From: Sporosarcina sp. HYO08
Lineage (GTDB): Bacteria; Bacillota; Bacilli; Bacillales_A; Planococcaceae
DNA length: 64,000 nucleotides
Assembly (NCBI RefSeq): GCF_001563475.1
Contig: NZ_LPUT01000001.1
Coordinates: forward strand, 434,001 to 498,000
Direction of reading: 5' to 3'
The translations under genes and the position numbers were made by a program. Under the pieces are notes generated by a model. That model made no database searches, was not told the DNA's origin, and worked only from the letters and a program-made list of their open reading frames with translations. How positions within the stretch are numbered: position 1 is the stretch's first letter; each line of letters starts with the position of its first letter. Below, in pieces: positions 10,882 through 19,750 of the stretch.

Positions 10882-11625
10882 GTGCAACGTTACTTTCTAC
10901 AGACTGCATTTGACGAAGAAGGGCTCGCGAACATTGTTGGGGAAGATGGTAAGCATATTGTAAAAGTCATGCGTATGTCAGAAGGCGATACGGTGATTAC
11001 AGTATCCGGGGGAGAAGCATTTCACGCATCGATCGTTGAAATGCTTCCTGATGGTGTTGTCGTCAAGCGTCAAGATGACCACGAGCTTCCTTCTAATGAA
11101 TTGCCGATTGGAGTAACCATTGCTTGCGGTCTTCCAAAAGGTGATAAACTCGATTGGATTGTTCAAAAAGGAACAGAACTTGGTATGACAAGTTTGCTGC
11201 CCTTTGAAGCAGAACGTTCCATTGTCAAATGGGATGAAAAAAAAGGCAGTAAAAAAGTGGAGAGGCTTCGCAAAATTGCGAAAGAGGCGGCGGAGCAATG
11301 TCATCGCACGGTCATTCCAATAATCGAAACACCGTGTTCTTTTAAACAATTGCTTGAAAGATCGAAAAGCTTTGATGTACGCCTTTTTGCAGATGAAGAA
11401 GACGCAAAAAGTGGAAAGCCGCATAGGATTGCAGAACAGCTAAAAAACGTGTATCATAAACAATCGGTATGTGTCTTATTTGGACCCGAAGGTGGTTTAT
11501 CCCGTCAAGAGGCCGCGGCGCTTATAGAAGCGGACTTTCAACCGATCGCTCTAGGGCCTCGCATTTTACGAGCCGAAACGGCTCCATTATATGTTTTGTC
11601 CGCTTTGTCTTATGAATTTGAATGA
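10882..11625 (+). CDS. rsmE: 16S rRNA m3U1498 methyltransferase RsmE
   Basis: A 247-residue SPOUT-class methyltransferase that methylates U1498 of 16S rRNA. The C-terminal trefoil-knot motifs LFGPEGGLSRQE and LGPRILRAETAPLYVLSALSYE are characteristic. The GTG at 10882 is chosen because it lies 2 bp after the prmA stop with a G-rich SD (AAAAAGGGG) just upstream, and the protein then begins VQRYFLQ as in homologues; a longer frame from 10843 overlaps prmA. It is part of the heat-shock operon tail. Confidence 0.93.
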   Translation: MQRYFLQTAFDEEGLANIVGEDGKHIVKVMRMSEGDTVITVSGGEAFHASIVEMLPDGVVVKRQDDHELPSNELPIGVTIACGLPKGDKLDWIVQKGTELGMTSLLPFEAERSIVKWDEKKGSKKVERLRKIAKEAAEQCHRTVIPIIETPCSFKQLLERSKSFDVRLFADEEDAKSGKPHRIAEQLKNVYHKQSVCVLFGPEGGLSRQEAAALIEADFQPIALGPRILRAETAPLYVLSALSYEFE

Positions 11626-11641
11626 AAGAGGTGAGCAGCCC

Positions 11642-12982
11642 ATGTCAAAGGTTGCTTTTCAAACATTAGGCTGCAAAGTCAATCATTATGAAACAGAAGC
11701 GATTTGGCAGCTTTTTAAAGAAGCTGGCTATGATCGAGAAGAATTTGAGAAAAATGCAGATGTCTATGTGATAAATACATGTACAGTTACAAATACAGGA
11801 GATAAAAAAAGCCGCCAGGTCATTCGACGCGCAATCCGTAAAAATCCTGACGCAGTGATTTGTGTAACAGGCTGTTATGCACAAACATCGCCCGCAGAAA
11901 TTATGGCAATTCCGGGTGTCGATATTGTAGTCGGTACGCAAGACCGCCATAAACTCCTTGGATTGATCGATGAATATCGAACTGAGCGAGCGCCGATCAA
12001 CGCTGTCCGCAATATTATGAAAAACCGCGTTTATGAAGAAATGGACGTACCAGCATTTACCGATCGAACGCGTGCTTCGCTAAAAATCCAAGAAGGATGC
12101 AACAACTTCTGTACATTTTGTATTATTCCGTGGGCGAGGGGTCTCATGCGTTCCCGTGATCCAGAAGAGGTCATTCGACAAGCACAACAGCTTGTAGATG
12201 CCGGCTATTTGGAGATCGTTTTAACAGGGATTCATACCGGCGGATACGGAGAAGATTTAAAAGACTACAATCTTGCACGCTTGCTTCGGGATCTTGAAAC
12301 GCAAGTGAAAGGGCTAAAACGTTTGCGGATCAGTTCTATTGAAGCAAGTCAATTGACAGATGAAGTCATCGAAGTTTTACGCGATTCAAAAATCATCGTT
12401 CGTCATTTGCATATTCCGATCCAATCCGGTTCGAATACGGTATTAAAACGGATGCGCAGAAAATATACGATGGAATTTTTTGCGGAGCGTTTAGACCGTC
12501 TTCGCGAAGCATTGCCGCATCTTGCGATTACTTCGGACGTAATCGTCGGATTCCCTGGTGAAACAGAAGAAGAGTTTATGGAAACTTATCATTTCATTCG
12601 TGATCACCGCTTCTCGGAATTACATGTTTTCCCTTATTCAAAACGGACAGGCACACCTGCCGCTCGAATGGAAGATCAAATTGACGAAGAAGTGAAGAAT
12701 GAACGTGTCCATCGTTTAATAGAGCTAAATGATCAACTTGCGAAGGAATATGCTTCCGAGTTTGAAAATGAAGTACTCGAAGTGATTCCTGAAGATAAGT
12801 ACAAGCTTGATCCTGAAAGCGGACTTTATGAAGGTTACACAGATAATTACTTAAAAGTTGTTTTCCCGGCTGATGAAACGATGATCGGAAAAATTGTTAA
12901 AGTGAAAATCGTGAAAGCTGGTTACCCTTATAACGAAGGGCAATTTGTTCGCGTGATGGAAAAGCAGGAAGTTCATCACTAA
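11642..12982 (+). CDS. mtaB: tRNA ms2t6A37 methylthiotransferase MtaB
   Basis: A 446-residue radical SAM methylthiotransferase that converts t6A37 to ms2t6A37 in tRNAs reading ANN codons. The N-terminal MTTase domain starts MSKVAFQTLGCKVNHYETE and carries further cysteines (NTCTVTN, TGCYAQ); the radical SAM cluster motif is CNNFCTFC (about residues 152-159), and a C-terminal TRAM domain follows. An AGAGGTGAG SD precedes the ATG at 11642. It is the last gene of the heat-shock operon and is followed by a large hairpin terminator. Confidence 0.94.
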   Translation: MSKVAFQTLGCKVNHYETEAIWQLFKEAGYDREEFEKNADVYVINTCTVTNTGDKKSRQVIRRAIRKNPDAVICVTGCYAQTSPAEIMAIPGVDIVVGTQDRHKLLGLIDEYRTERAPINAVRNIMKNRVYEEMDVPAFTDRTRASLKIQEGCNNFCTFCIIPWARGLMRSRDPEEVIRQAQQLVDAGYLEIVLTGIHTGGYGEDLKDYNLARLLRDLETQVKGLKRLRISSIEASQLTDEVIEVLRDSKIIVRHLHIPIQSGSNTVLKRMRRKYTMEFFAERLDRLREALPHLAITSDVIVGFPGETEEEFMETYHFIRDHRFSELHVFPYSKRTGTPAARMEDQIDEEVKNERVHRLIELNDQLAKEYASEFENEVLEVIPEDKYKLDPESGLYEGYTDNYLKVVFPADETMIGKIVKVKIVKAGYPYNEGQFVRVMEKQEVHH

Positions 12983-12989
12983 TCGAATA

Positions 12990-13069
12990 AGTTGGGGCCG
13001 TCTGCATTGCCTGGCACCATCAGGAACGAAGGTGCCTGGCTTTCAGTATGAAGACGGGCCCAGCTTTTT
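12990..13069 (+). terminator. two-tier hairpin terminator after mtaB
   Basis: An outer stem (AGTTGGGGCCGTCT with AGACGGGCCCAGCT) encloses an inner hairpin (GCCTGGCACC with GGTGCCTGGC) and ends in TTTTT. The size is larger than needed for termination. Confidence 0.75.
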
Positions 13070-13109
13070 CATTTGCTAACTACTAACCAAATGACTTGGA
13101 GGGTTTCAA

Positions 13110-13781
13110 ATGAGCGTGAATTATGCAAGCTATATTGATCATACATTATTGAAAGCGGATGCAACGAAAGAAGAGATTTTAAAGATTTGTGCGGAGGCAA
13201 AAGAGTTTTCCTTTGCATCTGTTTGTGTAAATCCTGCTTGGGTAGAAACAGCCGCAAAAGCCTTGCAAGGAACTTCAGTAAAAGTGTGCACAGTGATCGG
13301 ATTCCCGCTCGGTGCATCGACTCCAGAAGTGAAAGCCTTTGAAACGAAAAATGCGATTCAAAATGGTGCGGAAGAAATCGATATGGTCATCAATATTGGT
13401 GCGCTGCGGAGTGGTGACGATGTTCTTGTTCAAAAAGATATTGAAAGCGTCGTACTTGCCGCAAAAGGGAAAGCGATTGTAAAAGTCATTATTGAAACAG
13501 CACTTTTAACACAAGAAGAAAAAAGAAAAGCATGCGAAATTTCTGTTTTAGCTGGTGCGGATTTCGTCAAAACTTCAACAGGTTTTTCTACCGGCGGTGC
13601 AACAGTAGAAGATGTTAAGTTGATGAGAACGGTTGTCGGCCCTAAAATGGGTGTGAAAGCATCCGGCGGTGTTCGAAGCTTTGAGGATATGACAATGATG
13701 ATTGACGCAGGGGCAACTAGAATAGGTGCGAGTTCCGGTGTGCAAATTATGCAAGGACTTGAATCGGATTCAGATTACTAA
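13110..13781 (+). CDS. deoC: deoxyribose-phosphate aldolase
   Basis: A 223-residue class I aldolase that cleaves 2-deoxyribose 5-phosphate to glyceraldehyde 3-phosphate and acetaldehyde in deoxynucleoside catabolism. The Schiff-base lysine lies in FVKTSTGF (about residue 153), the proton-relay lysine in [10 protein letters not shown], and the N-terminal IDHTLLK is typical. TTGGAGGG precedes the ATG. It is monocistronic, between the mtaB terminator and the rpsU promoter. In B. subtilis this position holds yqeW, so this is a local rearrangement. Cytidine deaminase (cdd) is encoded elsewhere in the window. Confidence 0.96.
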   Translation: MSVNYASYIDHTLLKADATKEEILKICAEAKEFSFASVCVNPAWVETAAKALQGTSVKVCTVIGFPLGASTPEVKAFETKNAIQNGAEEIDMVINIGALRSGDDVLVQKDIESVVLAAKGKAIVKVIIETALLTQEEKRKACEISVLAGADFVKTSTGFSTGGATVEDVKLMRTVVGPKMGVKASGGVRSFEDMTMMIDAGATRIGASSGVQIMQGLESDSDY

Positions 13782-13826
13782 TCCTCGGTTATTCCAATAT
13801 TAACCTAAAAAAATTCGGTTTTTTTA

Positions 13827-13855
13827 TTGACCAATTGAAAAACATACGGTATAAT
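13827..13855 (+). promoter_or_regulatory. sigma-A promoter of rpsU
   Basis: TTGACC at 13827-13832 and a perfect TATAAT at 13850-13855 are separated by 17 bp. The leader contains the palindrome CATGGAAATGTCCATG just downstream (13864-13880). Confidence 0.85.
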
Positions 13856-13914
13856 TTTTGAGTACATGGAAATGTCCATGTTTCGAAGTGTGCTCGGAGG
13901 GAGGGACAAGAGAT

Positions 13915-14088
13915 ATGACGAAAACTGTCGTTCGTAAAAACGAATCGCTTGAAGATGCTCTTCGCCGCTTCAAACGTACTGTATCGAAAAGCGGTACAAT
14001 ACAAGAGGTAAGAAAGCGTGAGTTTTATGAAAAGCCTAGCGTAAAACGCAAAAAGAAGTCTGAGGCTGCAAGAAAGCGTAAATTCTAA
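13915..14088 (+). CDS. rpsU: 30S ribosomal protein S21
   Basis: A 57-residue S21, highly basic, beginning [19 protein letters not shown] and ending in a lysine/arginine-rich tail. S21 binds the small subunit near the platform and helps mRNA binding. The ATG at 13915 follows GGAGGGAGG at 13897-13905, while the longer frame from 13858 starts in the leader. It is transcribed alone. In B. subtilis rpsU is followed by yqeY; here yqeY is missing and a terminator plus structured repeat occupies the gap. Confidence 0.97.
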   Translation: MTKTVVRKNESLEDALRRFKRTVSKSGTIQEVRKREFYEKPSVKRKKKSEAARKRKF

Positions 14089-14127
14089 TCTTTCTTTCAT
14101 AGTGGGATCTATTGAATTTTAAAGCGT

Positions 14128-14166
14128 AAACCGGAAAATCCGTCATGGGTTTTCCGGTTTTATTTT
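14128..14166 (+). terminator. intrinsic terminator of rpsU
   Basis: ACCGGAAAATCC pairs with GGGTTTTCCGGT across a five-base loop and is followed by TTTATTTT. Confidence 0.88.
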
Positions 14167-14231
14167 GTTATCTTATCTATTTTATTAATTCGCCTAAGTA
14201 CATGGGCAACTAGTTAGGCTGACCAGCGCTA

Positions 14232-14314
14232 GGCGCCTTCCAAGCGGCAGCCGGAGCAAGAAGACTGGCAGTGGTCTTCTGCCCGGCTTCTTGCGGGAGG
14301 TATCCGCGAGCGCC
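14232..14314. repeat. 83-nt structured intergenic repeat, copy B
   Basis: This is the ungapped partner of 4873-4955. The helices are GGCGC/GCGCC, GCGG/CCGC and GCAAGAAG/CTTCTTGC, with an alternative apical stem AGAAGAC/GTCTTCT. The change from T-G to A-T pairing between copies within the third helix supports a folded RNA. It occupies the rpsU-nfeD gap (14089-14445), which otherwise holds the rpsU terminator, an AT-rich stretch and the sigma-W promoter. Confidence 0.75.
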
Positions 14315-14379
14315 GAAGCGTCTTGTGGGGGAATCTTTGGTTCAATTAATCGCTATTTTTACTTGTTCTATTGAAAACA

Positions 14380-14405
14380 TGAAACTTTCATGCTTTTAGT
14401 CCGTA
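14380..14405 (+). promoter_or_regulatory. sigma-W-type promoter of nfeD-floA
   Basis: TGAAAC at 14380-14385, exactly 16 bp, then CGTA at 14402-14405 matches the known sigma-W consensus. In B. subtilis the orthologous yqeZ-yqfA-yqfB operon is controlled by sigma-W, the envelope-stress ECF factor. A TATAAT at 14414 lacks a good -35 partner. Confidence 0.82.
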
Positions 14406-14445
14406 TAAAAGGATATAATTGAAATAGTAGAAAGAGGTGAAAAGT

Positions 14446-15786
14446 ATGATGCGAAAAATGATCAGAACAATTCTCCTGTTTGTTTTCTTCCTTTCATTCC
14501 TTGCGATTCCTTTGATGCATTCAGATGCCCAAACTAAAAAAGTATACAAAGTGCCCATTAGCAATGAAGTCGAGAAAGGATTATACGCCTTCTTACAGCG
14601 TTCTTTTACTGAAGCTGAAGAAGCAGGTGCAGACGCTATTATTCTTGAGATCAATACACCGGGCGGCTTTGTAGACGCGGCCTGGAAAATTGGAGATCTA
14701 TTCGATCGCACAAAACTGCCGATCATTGCTTATATTCATAACGATGCCTTATCAGCCGGTGCCTATATCGCTTTACATGCCGATGAAATTTACATGTCTC
14801 CACTTGGCAAAATAGGGGCTGCTCAAGTCATCGAATCATCTGGAAATGCTGCAGATGACAAGGCCGACAGTGCATGGCTTGCTTCCATGCAAAGTGCAGC
14901 GGAATATTCAAAGCGAGATCCATTGTATGCGCTTGCGATGGCAGATCCGAAATACGATTTGCCGCAATATCGTGCCGAAAAAGGAAAGCTTTTGACATTA
15001 ACTGCGGCCGAAGCGGAATCCGAAGAAGTCAAATATAGTGAAGGCACGGTTTCTTCTTTTGAAGAATTATTGAAGGTAACTGGCTATGAAAATGCAGAAG
15101 TCATTTCAACGAGCGAAACGGTGACAGAGCAGATCGCAAGGTTTATTACAAACCCTGTCGTTGTGCCCATTTTATTGTCCATTGCGGGGCTTGGCCTTGT
15201 CCTGGAGCTGTATTCACCAGGTTTTGGCGTACCAGGGACGATGGGGATTGTTTCGTTGGTTTTGTTCTTTTATGGTCATCTCGTTGCAGGTCTTGCGGGG
15301 TACGAGACGTTACTTCTGTTTTTACTTGGGGTAGGTCTTGTGATAGCGGAAATTTTCCTTCCGTTTGGCATTGCAGGTACGCTTGGTGCATTTGCAATCA
15401 TAGGCAGTATTATTATGGCAGGCGGTAATCCGTTGAATATGGCGATATCTGTCCTCATCGCGGTGACCATTGCTATTATAGGGATGGTGATAATTATGAA
15501 ATTCTTCGGGAAAAAGCTTCATTTGCTCAATAAAATGGTGTTGATGGATGCGACAGATACGGAAAGTGGCTACGTCTCGAATGTGAATCGGAATGAGTTA
15601 TTAGGCCGTACCGCAAAAACTGCGACTGCGCTTCGTCCATCTGGAGCAGTTGTGCTAGATGGGGAACGAATCGATGTTGTTTCTGAAGGAAGCTATATTG
15701 ATAAAGGAAAAGATGTTATCATTGTGAAGATTGAAGGTTCTCGCATTGTTGTTAGAGAACACGAATCGAAAGGGGAGAATGAATAA
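14446..15786 (+). CDS. nfeD: NfeD-type membrane serine protease (YqeZ)
   Basis: A 446-residue long-form NfeD (B. subtilis YqeZ). A signal peptide (about 1-27, cleavage region near HSDAQ) precedes a ClpP-like serine protease domain with [11 protein letters not shown] and the nucleophile region [17 protein letters not shown]. Four or five membrane segments follow (about 230-355), and the C-terminal OB-fold NfeD domain ends the protein. Long NfeD proteins act with flotillins in membrane microdomains; its stop codon overlaps the floA start by one base. The ATG at 14446 follows AGAGGTG; the GTG at 14437 lies inside that SD. It is predicted to be sigma-W controlled. Confidence 0.9.
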   Translation: MMRKMIRTILLFVFFLSFLAIPLMHSDAQTKKVYKVPISNEVEKGLYAFLQRSFTEAEEAGADAIILEINTPGGFVDAAWKIGDLFDRTKLPIIAYIHNDALSAGAYIALHADEIYMSPLGKIGAAQVIESSGNAADDKADSAWLASMQSAAEYSKRDPLYALAMADPKYDLPQYRAEKGKLLTLTAAEAESEEVKYSEGTVSSFEELLKVTGYENAEVISTSETVTEQIARFITNPVVVPILLSIAGLGLVLELYSPGFGVPGTMGIVSLVLFFYGHLVAGLAGYETLLLFLLGVGLVIAEIFLPFGIAGTLGAFAIIGSIIMAGGNPLNMAISVLIAVTIAIIGMVIIMKFFGKKLHLLNKMVLMDATDTESGYVSNVNRNELLGRTAKTATALRPSGAVVLDGERIDVVSEGSYIDKGKDVIIVKIEGSRIVVREHESKGENE

Positions 15787-16799
15787 TGCCAGCAATATTA
15801 GGCACAGGTAGTTTAATTGGACTGGTGGCAATTGTGTTTGTTGCCATTCTTGTATTGTCCATATTTTTTACACTCGTTCCAGTCACGCTTTGGATTTCAG
15901 CCATGGCTGCGGGTGTTCGCGTCAGTATTTTCACATTAATTGGAATGCGTTTACGTCGAGTAATTCCGAGCAGAATTGTCAATCCGCTTATTAAAGCACA
16001 TAAAGCGGGATTGAATGTTGCCATTAACCAATTAGAAAGTCACTACTTGGCGGGCGGTAATGTTGACCGCGTTGTCAATGCATTGATCGCTGCACATCGT
16101 GCGAATATCGAATTGGCTTTTGAACGTGCGGCTGCGATTGACCTCGCTGGACGTGACGTATTAGAGGCTGTTCAAATGTCTGTTAACCCGAAAGTGATCG
16201 AAACACCGTTTATCGCGGGTGTTGCACTGAATGGAATTGAAGTAAAAGCGAAGGCCCGTATTACGGTACGTGCCAATATTGACCGTCTTGTCGGGGGAGC
16301 TGGAGAAGAAACAGTTATTGCCCGGGTTGGTGAAGGGATTATCTCCACAATTGGTGCTTCCGAAAACCACGCAAAAGTGCTGGAAAATCCAGATATGATT
16401 TCGCAGACGGTTCTGTCAAAAGGTCTTGACTCTGGAACAGCATTCGAAATTTTATCGATCGATATTGCGGATGTTGACATCGGTAAAAATATCGGTGCAG
16501 AGCTTCAAACGGAACAAGCGCAAGCTGATAAAAACATTGCGCAAGCGAAAGCTGAAGAACGCCGGGCAATGGCTGTTGCAAACGAGCAAGAGATGAAGGC
16601 GAAAGTAGAAGAAATGCGTGCGAAAGTTGTTGGTGCAGAAGCAGAAGTACCACTCGCAATGGCAGAAGCACTTCGTACAGGAAACATTGGCATTATGGAC
16701 TATATGAATTACAAAAATATCCAAGCGGATACGAGCATGCGCGACTCGATTAGTAAAGTCGGCGGCAAAGCGGATCCAAATGCAAAAAAAGAACAGTAA
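15786..16799 (+). CDS. floA: flotillin-like protein FloA
   Basis: A 337-residue flotillin-like protein (YqfA) that scaffolds functional membrane microdomains. A hydrophobic N-terminal hairpin segment (about 5-45) is followed by an SPFH/PHB domain ([30 protein letters not shown]) and a coiled coil rich in EA/KA repeats (about 240-300). The start codon overlaps the nfeD stop (TAATG), indicating coupled translation. Regulation is likely through the sigma-W promoter upstream of nfeD. Confidence 0.95.
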   Translation: MPAILGTGSLIGLVAIVFVAILVLSIFFTLVPVTLWISAMAAGVRVSIFTLIGMRLRRVIPSRIVNPLIKAHKAGLNVAINQLESHYLAGGNVDRVVNALIAAHRANIELAFERAAAIDLAGRDVLEAVQMSVNPKVIETPFIAGVALNGIEVKAKARITVRANIDRLVGGAGEETVIARVGEGIISTIGASENHAKVLENPDMISQTVLSKGLDSGTAFEILSIDIADVDIGKNIGAELQTEQAQADKNIAQAKAEERRAMAVANEQEMKAKVEEMRAKVVGAEAEVPLAMAEALRTGNIGIMDYMNYKNIQADTSMRDSISKVGGKADPNAKKEQ

Positions 16800-16828
16800 A
16801 TGCCATTTCCCCGAAAGGAGATGCTTAA

Positions 16829-17299
16829 ATGGAGCAAATCATTGTTCTGATCATTATGCTTCTGTTGTCCTCCTTATTTAAAGGGAAAGGGAAGAAGGAG
16901 CAAGCTCCTCAAAAAGGAGCACCTAAACCGTTCACAGCGTCATCCGATGATACATTTAAAAAGTTGAAAGAAATGTCAAAAGAAATGATGCGGGAAATGC
17001 AGCAAGAAGTGAAACGTGAGAAGGAACCGCCGAGTCGTCAAACGCCGCCGATCGTTTCACCTGAAAAGCCGAAATTACAGCGTAAACCGGTGAAAGCGGA
17101 ACAAATAGGCGAACGGAAAAATCAGCGTGAAAAAAGTCAGCGAGAAAGTCATCGCGGACGCCTTTCCGCGCATGGTGGACAAATTGAACAACCAACTGCA
17201 TTTACAACTGAAAATCATTTATTACCGAAAACGGAAGATGACTTATTAAAAGGAATTATTTTTTCTGAAATATTAAGCCCTCCAAAATCAAAACGGTAA
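16829..17299 (+). CDS. small membrane-anchored protein of unknown function
   Basis: A 156-residue protein with one N-terminal membrane segment (MEQIIVLIIMLLLSSLF) followed by a lysine, glutamate, proline and arginine-rich region that looks disordered. I recognise no domain. It occupies the place of B. subtilis yqfB (a much shorter protein) at the end of the nfeD-floA operon and has a good SD (GAAAGGAGA). It may be an accessory of the flotillin microdomain, but that is only positional inference. A hairpin that also includes the yqfC SD follows. Confidence 0.65.
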   Translation: MEQIIVLIIMLLLSSLFKGKGKKEQAPQKGAPKPFTASSDDTFKKLKEMSKEMMREMQQEVKREKEPPSRQTPPIVSPEKPKLQRKPVKAEQIGERKNQREKSQRESHRGRLSAHGGQIEQPTAFTTENHLLPKTEDDLLKGIIFSEILSPPKSKR

Positions 17300-17303
17300 T
17301 CAT

Positions 17304-17345
17304 CGACCCCCTATCTCGCTCATAAGATGAGAATAGGGGGTTTTA
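17304..17345 (+). terminator. hairpin terminator overlapping the yqfC SD
   Basis: CCCCCTAT at about 17307-17314 pairs perfectly with ATAGGGGG at 17333-17340, followed by TTTTAT. The 3' arm is also the only SD candidate (TAGGGGG) for the yqfC start at 17351. Confidence 0.75.
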
Positions 17346-17350
17346 TATTT

Positions 17351-17608
17351 ATGAAAAAATTATTCAAAATAGGGCATACCTTATCGATTGACGACTACAC
17401 ATCATTGCATTTAACAGGTTCGTACAAACTATTGAAGCTTGGCCCCGACTTTGCCATCATCAAGAGTGGAGACTACATCATCGAAGCGTCGGGGGAGGAT
17501 TTAACCGTCGATACGCTGTCAGAGGAAGTGGCTGTTTTCTCTTTTAGAGAAATTACAGCCATCTCACTAAAATTGGATGAACAACAAGGAAGCTTCTATG
17601 GTGAATAA
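17351..17608 (+). CDS. yqfC: sporulation protein YqfC
   Basis: An 85-residue YqfC-family protein. The family is conserved in spore formers next to yqfD and in B. subtilis belongs to the sigma-E regulon; its molecular function is not established. The pattern ISGDYIIEASGE-like (here KSGDYIIEASGEDL) and the FSFREITAISL segment fit the YabP/YqfC family. The ATG at 17351 is used; an in-frame ATG at 17327 lies within the terminator stem. It overlaps yqfD by 11 nt, implying coupled translation. No clear sigma-E promoter could be assigned. Confidence 0.85.
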   Translation: MKKLFKIGHTLSIDDYTSLHLTGSYKLLKLGPDFAIIKSGDYIIEASGEDLTVDTLSEEVAVFSFREITAISLKLDEQQGSFYGE

Positions 17609-18716
17609 AAGGTACGAAGTCAAAGTATGGGGGAAAGGCGATCTCTCCGCTTTTTTAACAACGCTCGTTTCAAACAAAACGAAGATTTTATCTTTAGCAG
17701 TCGATGATGGCAAGGCGAGTTTTCGAACGGATCGAAGCGGGCTCCGCAATGTTAGGAAATTTCGGCGCCGCTATCGGTTAAAAGTAGCAATCTCACTGTT
17801 GGACAAAGGTTTAGGCCCAAATTGGTTTTTTGCCTCTCCTAGATTTTTAATCGCTTGTCTGCTTCCTTTAGTAGGCTCATTTTTTCTTTGGAAAGTGGAA
17901 GTGGATACAGATCGTCCTGAAGTTGCGGAAAGGATCGAAACAAAGCTTCAATCATCTTCAATCGTTCCTTTAAAACTCCTTTCAACACTTCCGGATGAAG
18001 GTGAAATTCGTCAAATGCTTATGCTTGAAGATCCTACTTTGTCATGGGTAAGGTTTCGTAGGGTCGGCACATCGCTGACGGTCATTCCGATGCTATCGCC
18101 CCCTGCCAATCAGAATATAGCAAAGAAAGGGCCACCTTCTGATCTTGTGGCGAGAACGGGCGGAGTCATTACACGTTTTGAATTAAAAAGTGGTGAAAGA
18201 GTCGGTTACGTTCATCAAACAGTTAAAAAAGGAGATGTACTGGCGACAGGCGTCTTAAAGCAGGGGGATAAAACGACGATTGTCGGGGCAGATGGGGCGG
18301 TCTTTGCTGATTATTGGGTGGAATATTCATTCTCTATACCGAAGCTGATTGATTATCGACAGCAAGGAGAGGAAATTATTCATTATTCCTTTCAATTGCC
18401 TTGGAAAAAGGAAGCCGGTACGGAAAATGCCGAAGGTGAAACAGATGGCTTTTGGCCGCTTGTAAAAAAAGAGCGATACATTAAGGAGGTGGGCGGTTCG
18501 CTGGAATTGAAAAAAGGGATGGAGAAAACAGTCATCATTCCACTATTGAAAAATAAACTTTTATCGGAACCTTCGTCAAAATCGATCATAAAAGATGAAA
18601 AAATTTTACACGTGACATTCGGAAGTGATAAAGTTAGTGGGACTATATTATTTCTAATGAATGACAATATTGCAGTCAAAAGACCGATTTCCCAAGGAGA
18701 CGAAGATAATGGATGA
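17598..18716 (+). CDS. yqfD: sporulation protein YqfD
   Basis: A 372-residue YqfD-family stage IV-type sporulation protein. A cytoplasmic N-terminal region (about 1-90) is followed by a membrane segment (FLIACLLPLVGSFFLW, about 92-107) and a long extracytoplasmic part with the conserved PDEGEIRQML and GVITRFELKSGERVGYVHQTV segments. The family is needed for efficient sporulation in B. subtilis, but its mechanism is unknown. The ATG at 17598 follows AAGGA with 7-nt spacing and overlaps yqfC. The 3' end overlaps phoH by 8 nt. Confidence 0.88.
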   Translation: MVNKRYEVKVWGKGDLSAFLTTLVSNKTKILSLAVDDGKASFRTDRSGLRNVRKFRRRYRLKVAISLLDKGLGPNWFFASPRFLIACLLPLVGSFFLWKVEVDTDRPEVAERIETKLQSSSIVPLKLLSTLPDEGEIRQMLMLEDPTLSWVRFRRVGTSLTVIPMLSPPANQNIAKKGPPSDLVARTGGVITRFELKSGERVGYVHQTVKKGDVLATGVLKQGDKTTIVGADGAVFADYWVEYSFSIPKLIDYRQQGEEIIHYSFQLPWKKEAGTENAEGETDGFWPLVKKERYIKEVGGSLELKKGMEKTVIIPLLKNKLLSEPSSKSIIKDEKILHVTFGSDKVSGTILFLMNDNIAVKRPISQGDEDNG

Positions 18717-19665
18717 ACAAACGATGCTCTTGCATATTGAAGACCCAAACGAAGCGGTCATGTTACTTGGAATTTCCGATCAAAATATGAAGTTAGTGGA
18801 AGAAAATTTAAATGTTTCAATACTGACAAGAGGAGACACATTCTCCCTAAACGGTGATGCTGAGGCAGTTCGTCTCGCCAAAACGTTAGTAGAACAATTG
18901 TTAAAAGTGATTCGTAAAGGAATTAATGTTAATTCGAGGGATGTCTCCACGGCCGTCGAAATGGCGAAAAACGGGACGATTGAATACTTTGCTGAATTGT
19001 ATGATGAAGAGATCGCACGGAATATGAAGGGAAAAGCGATTCGAGCAAAAACAATTGGTCAACGGGAATATATCCAACTGATTCGGGCAAGAGATTTAGT
19101 CTTTTGCATTGGGCCTGCGGGGACAGGGAAAACTTATTTGGCTGTCGTACTAGCCATCCAGGCGATGAAAACTGGATCGGCGAAAAGAATCATTTTAACA
19201 CGGCCGGCGGTTGAGGCAGGGGAAAGCCTCGGTTTTCTTCCAGGGGATTTAAAAGAAAAAGTCGATCCTTATTTGAGACCACTTTATGATGCGCTTCATG
19301 ATGTACTTGGAACGGAGCAAACGGAAAGACTCATTGAACGGGGCGTTATCGAAATTGCACCGCTTGCTTATATGAGGGGGCGAACGCTGGATGATGCTTT
19401 CGTTATTTTGGACGAAGCTCAAAATACGACCCAAGCGCAGATGAAGATGTTTTTAACACGTCTAGGCTTCGGTTCTAAAATGGTCATTACAGGCGATAAA
19501 ACTCAAATAGACTTGCCTAAAGGGACCGTATCGGGTTTAATGGTTGCCGAGAAAGTATTACACAAAGTAACAGACGTTGGCTTTCAATATTTAGAGCAGG
19601 GGGATGTTGTCCGTCACCCGCTCGTAGCAAAAATTATTGATGCGTATGAAAAGGAGCAGTCATAA
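18709..19665 (+). CDS. phoH: PhoH-like ATPase
   Basis: A 318-residue PhoH-family P-loop ATPase. An N-terminal KH-like region precedes the Walker A motif GPAGTGKTYLAV (about residues 138-149) and the Walker B FVILDEAQNTT. PhoH proteins are linked genetically to YbeY and RNA metabolism, and here ybeY lies two genes downstream as in many Firmicutes. The ATG at 18709 follows CAAGGAGAC; the longer frame from 18661 overlaps yqfD heavily. It ends at a weak hairpin. Confidence 0.92.
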   Translation: MDEQTMLLHIEDPNEAVMLLGISDQNMKLVEENLNVSILTRGDTFSLNGDAEAVRLAKTLVEQLLKVIRKGINVNSRDVSTAVEMAKNGTIEYFAELYDEEIARNMKGKAIRAKTIGQREYIQLIRARDLVFCIGPAGTGKTYLAVVLAIQAMKTGSAKRIILTRPAVEAGESLGFLPGDLKEKVDPYLRPLYDALHDVLGTEQTERLIERGVIEIAPLAYMRGRTLDDAFVILDEAQNTTQAQMKMFLTRLGFGSKMVITGDKTQIDLPKGTVSGLMVAEKVLHKVTDVGFQYLEQGDVVRHPLVAKIIDAYEKEQS

Positions 19666-19682
19666 CGACTGCTTCTTCCTTC
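19652..19682 (+). terminator. weak hairpin after phoH
   Basis: GAGCAGTC pairs with GACTGCTT around a five-base loop spanning the phoH stop codon, followed by a pyrimidine-rich CTTCCTTC. It may attenuate rather than terminate. Confidence 0.45.
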
Positions 19683-19750
19683 GTCAATTCGAGAGAAAGA
19701 TAAAAAATAAATAGGGGTATGTTTAAGAGAGACTGGGGAGAGAATCTTCT

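Noticed and set aside
13858-13914. N-terminal extension of rpsU
   Set aside because: The ATG at 13858 lies next to the transcription start and a strong SD is at 13897-13905; S21 proteins begin at the later ATG.
15146-15397. Open frame on the minus strand inside nfeD
   Set aside because: It is antisense to a well-conserved gene, lacks a ribosome binding site and has a low-complexity, unlikely protein.
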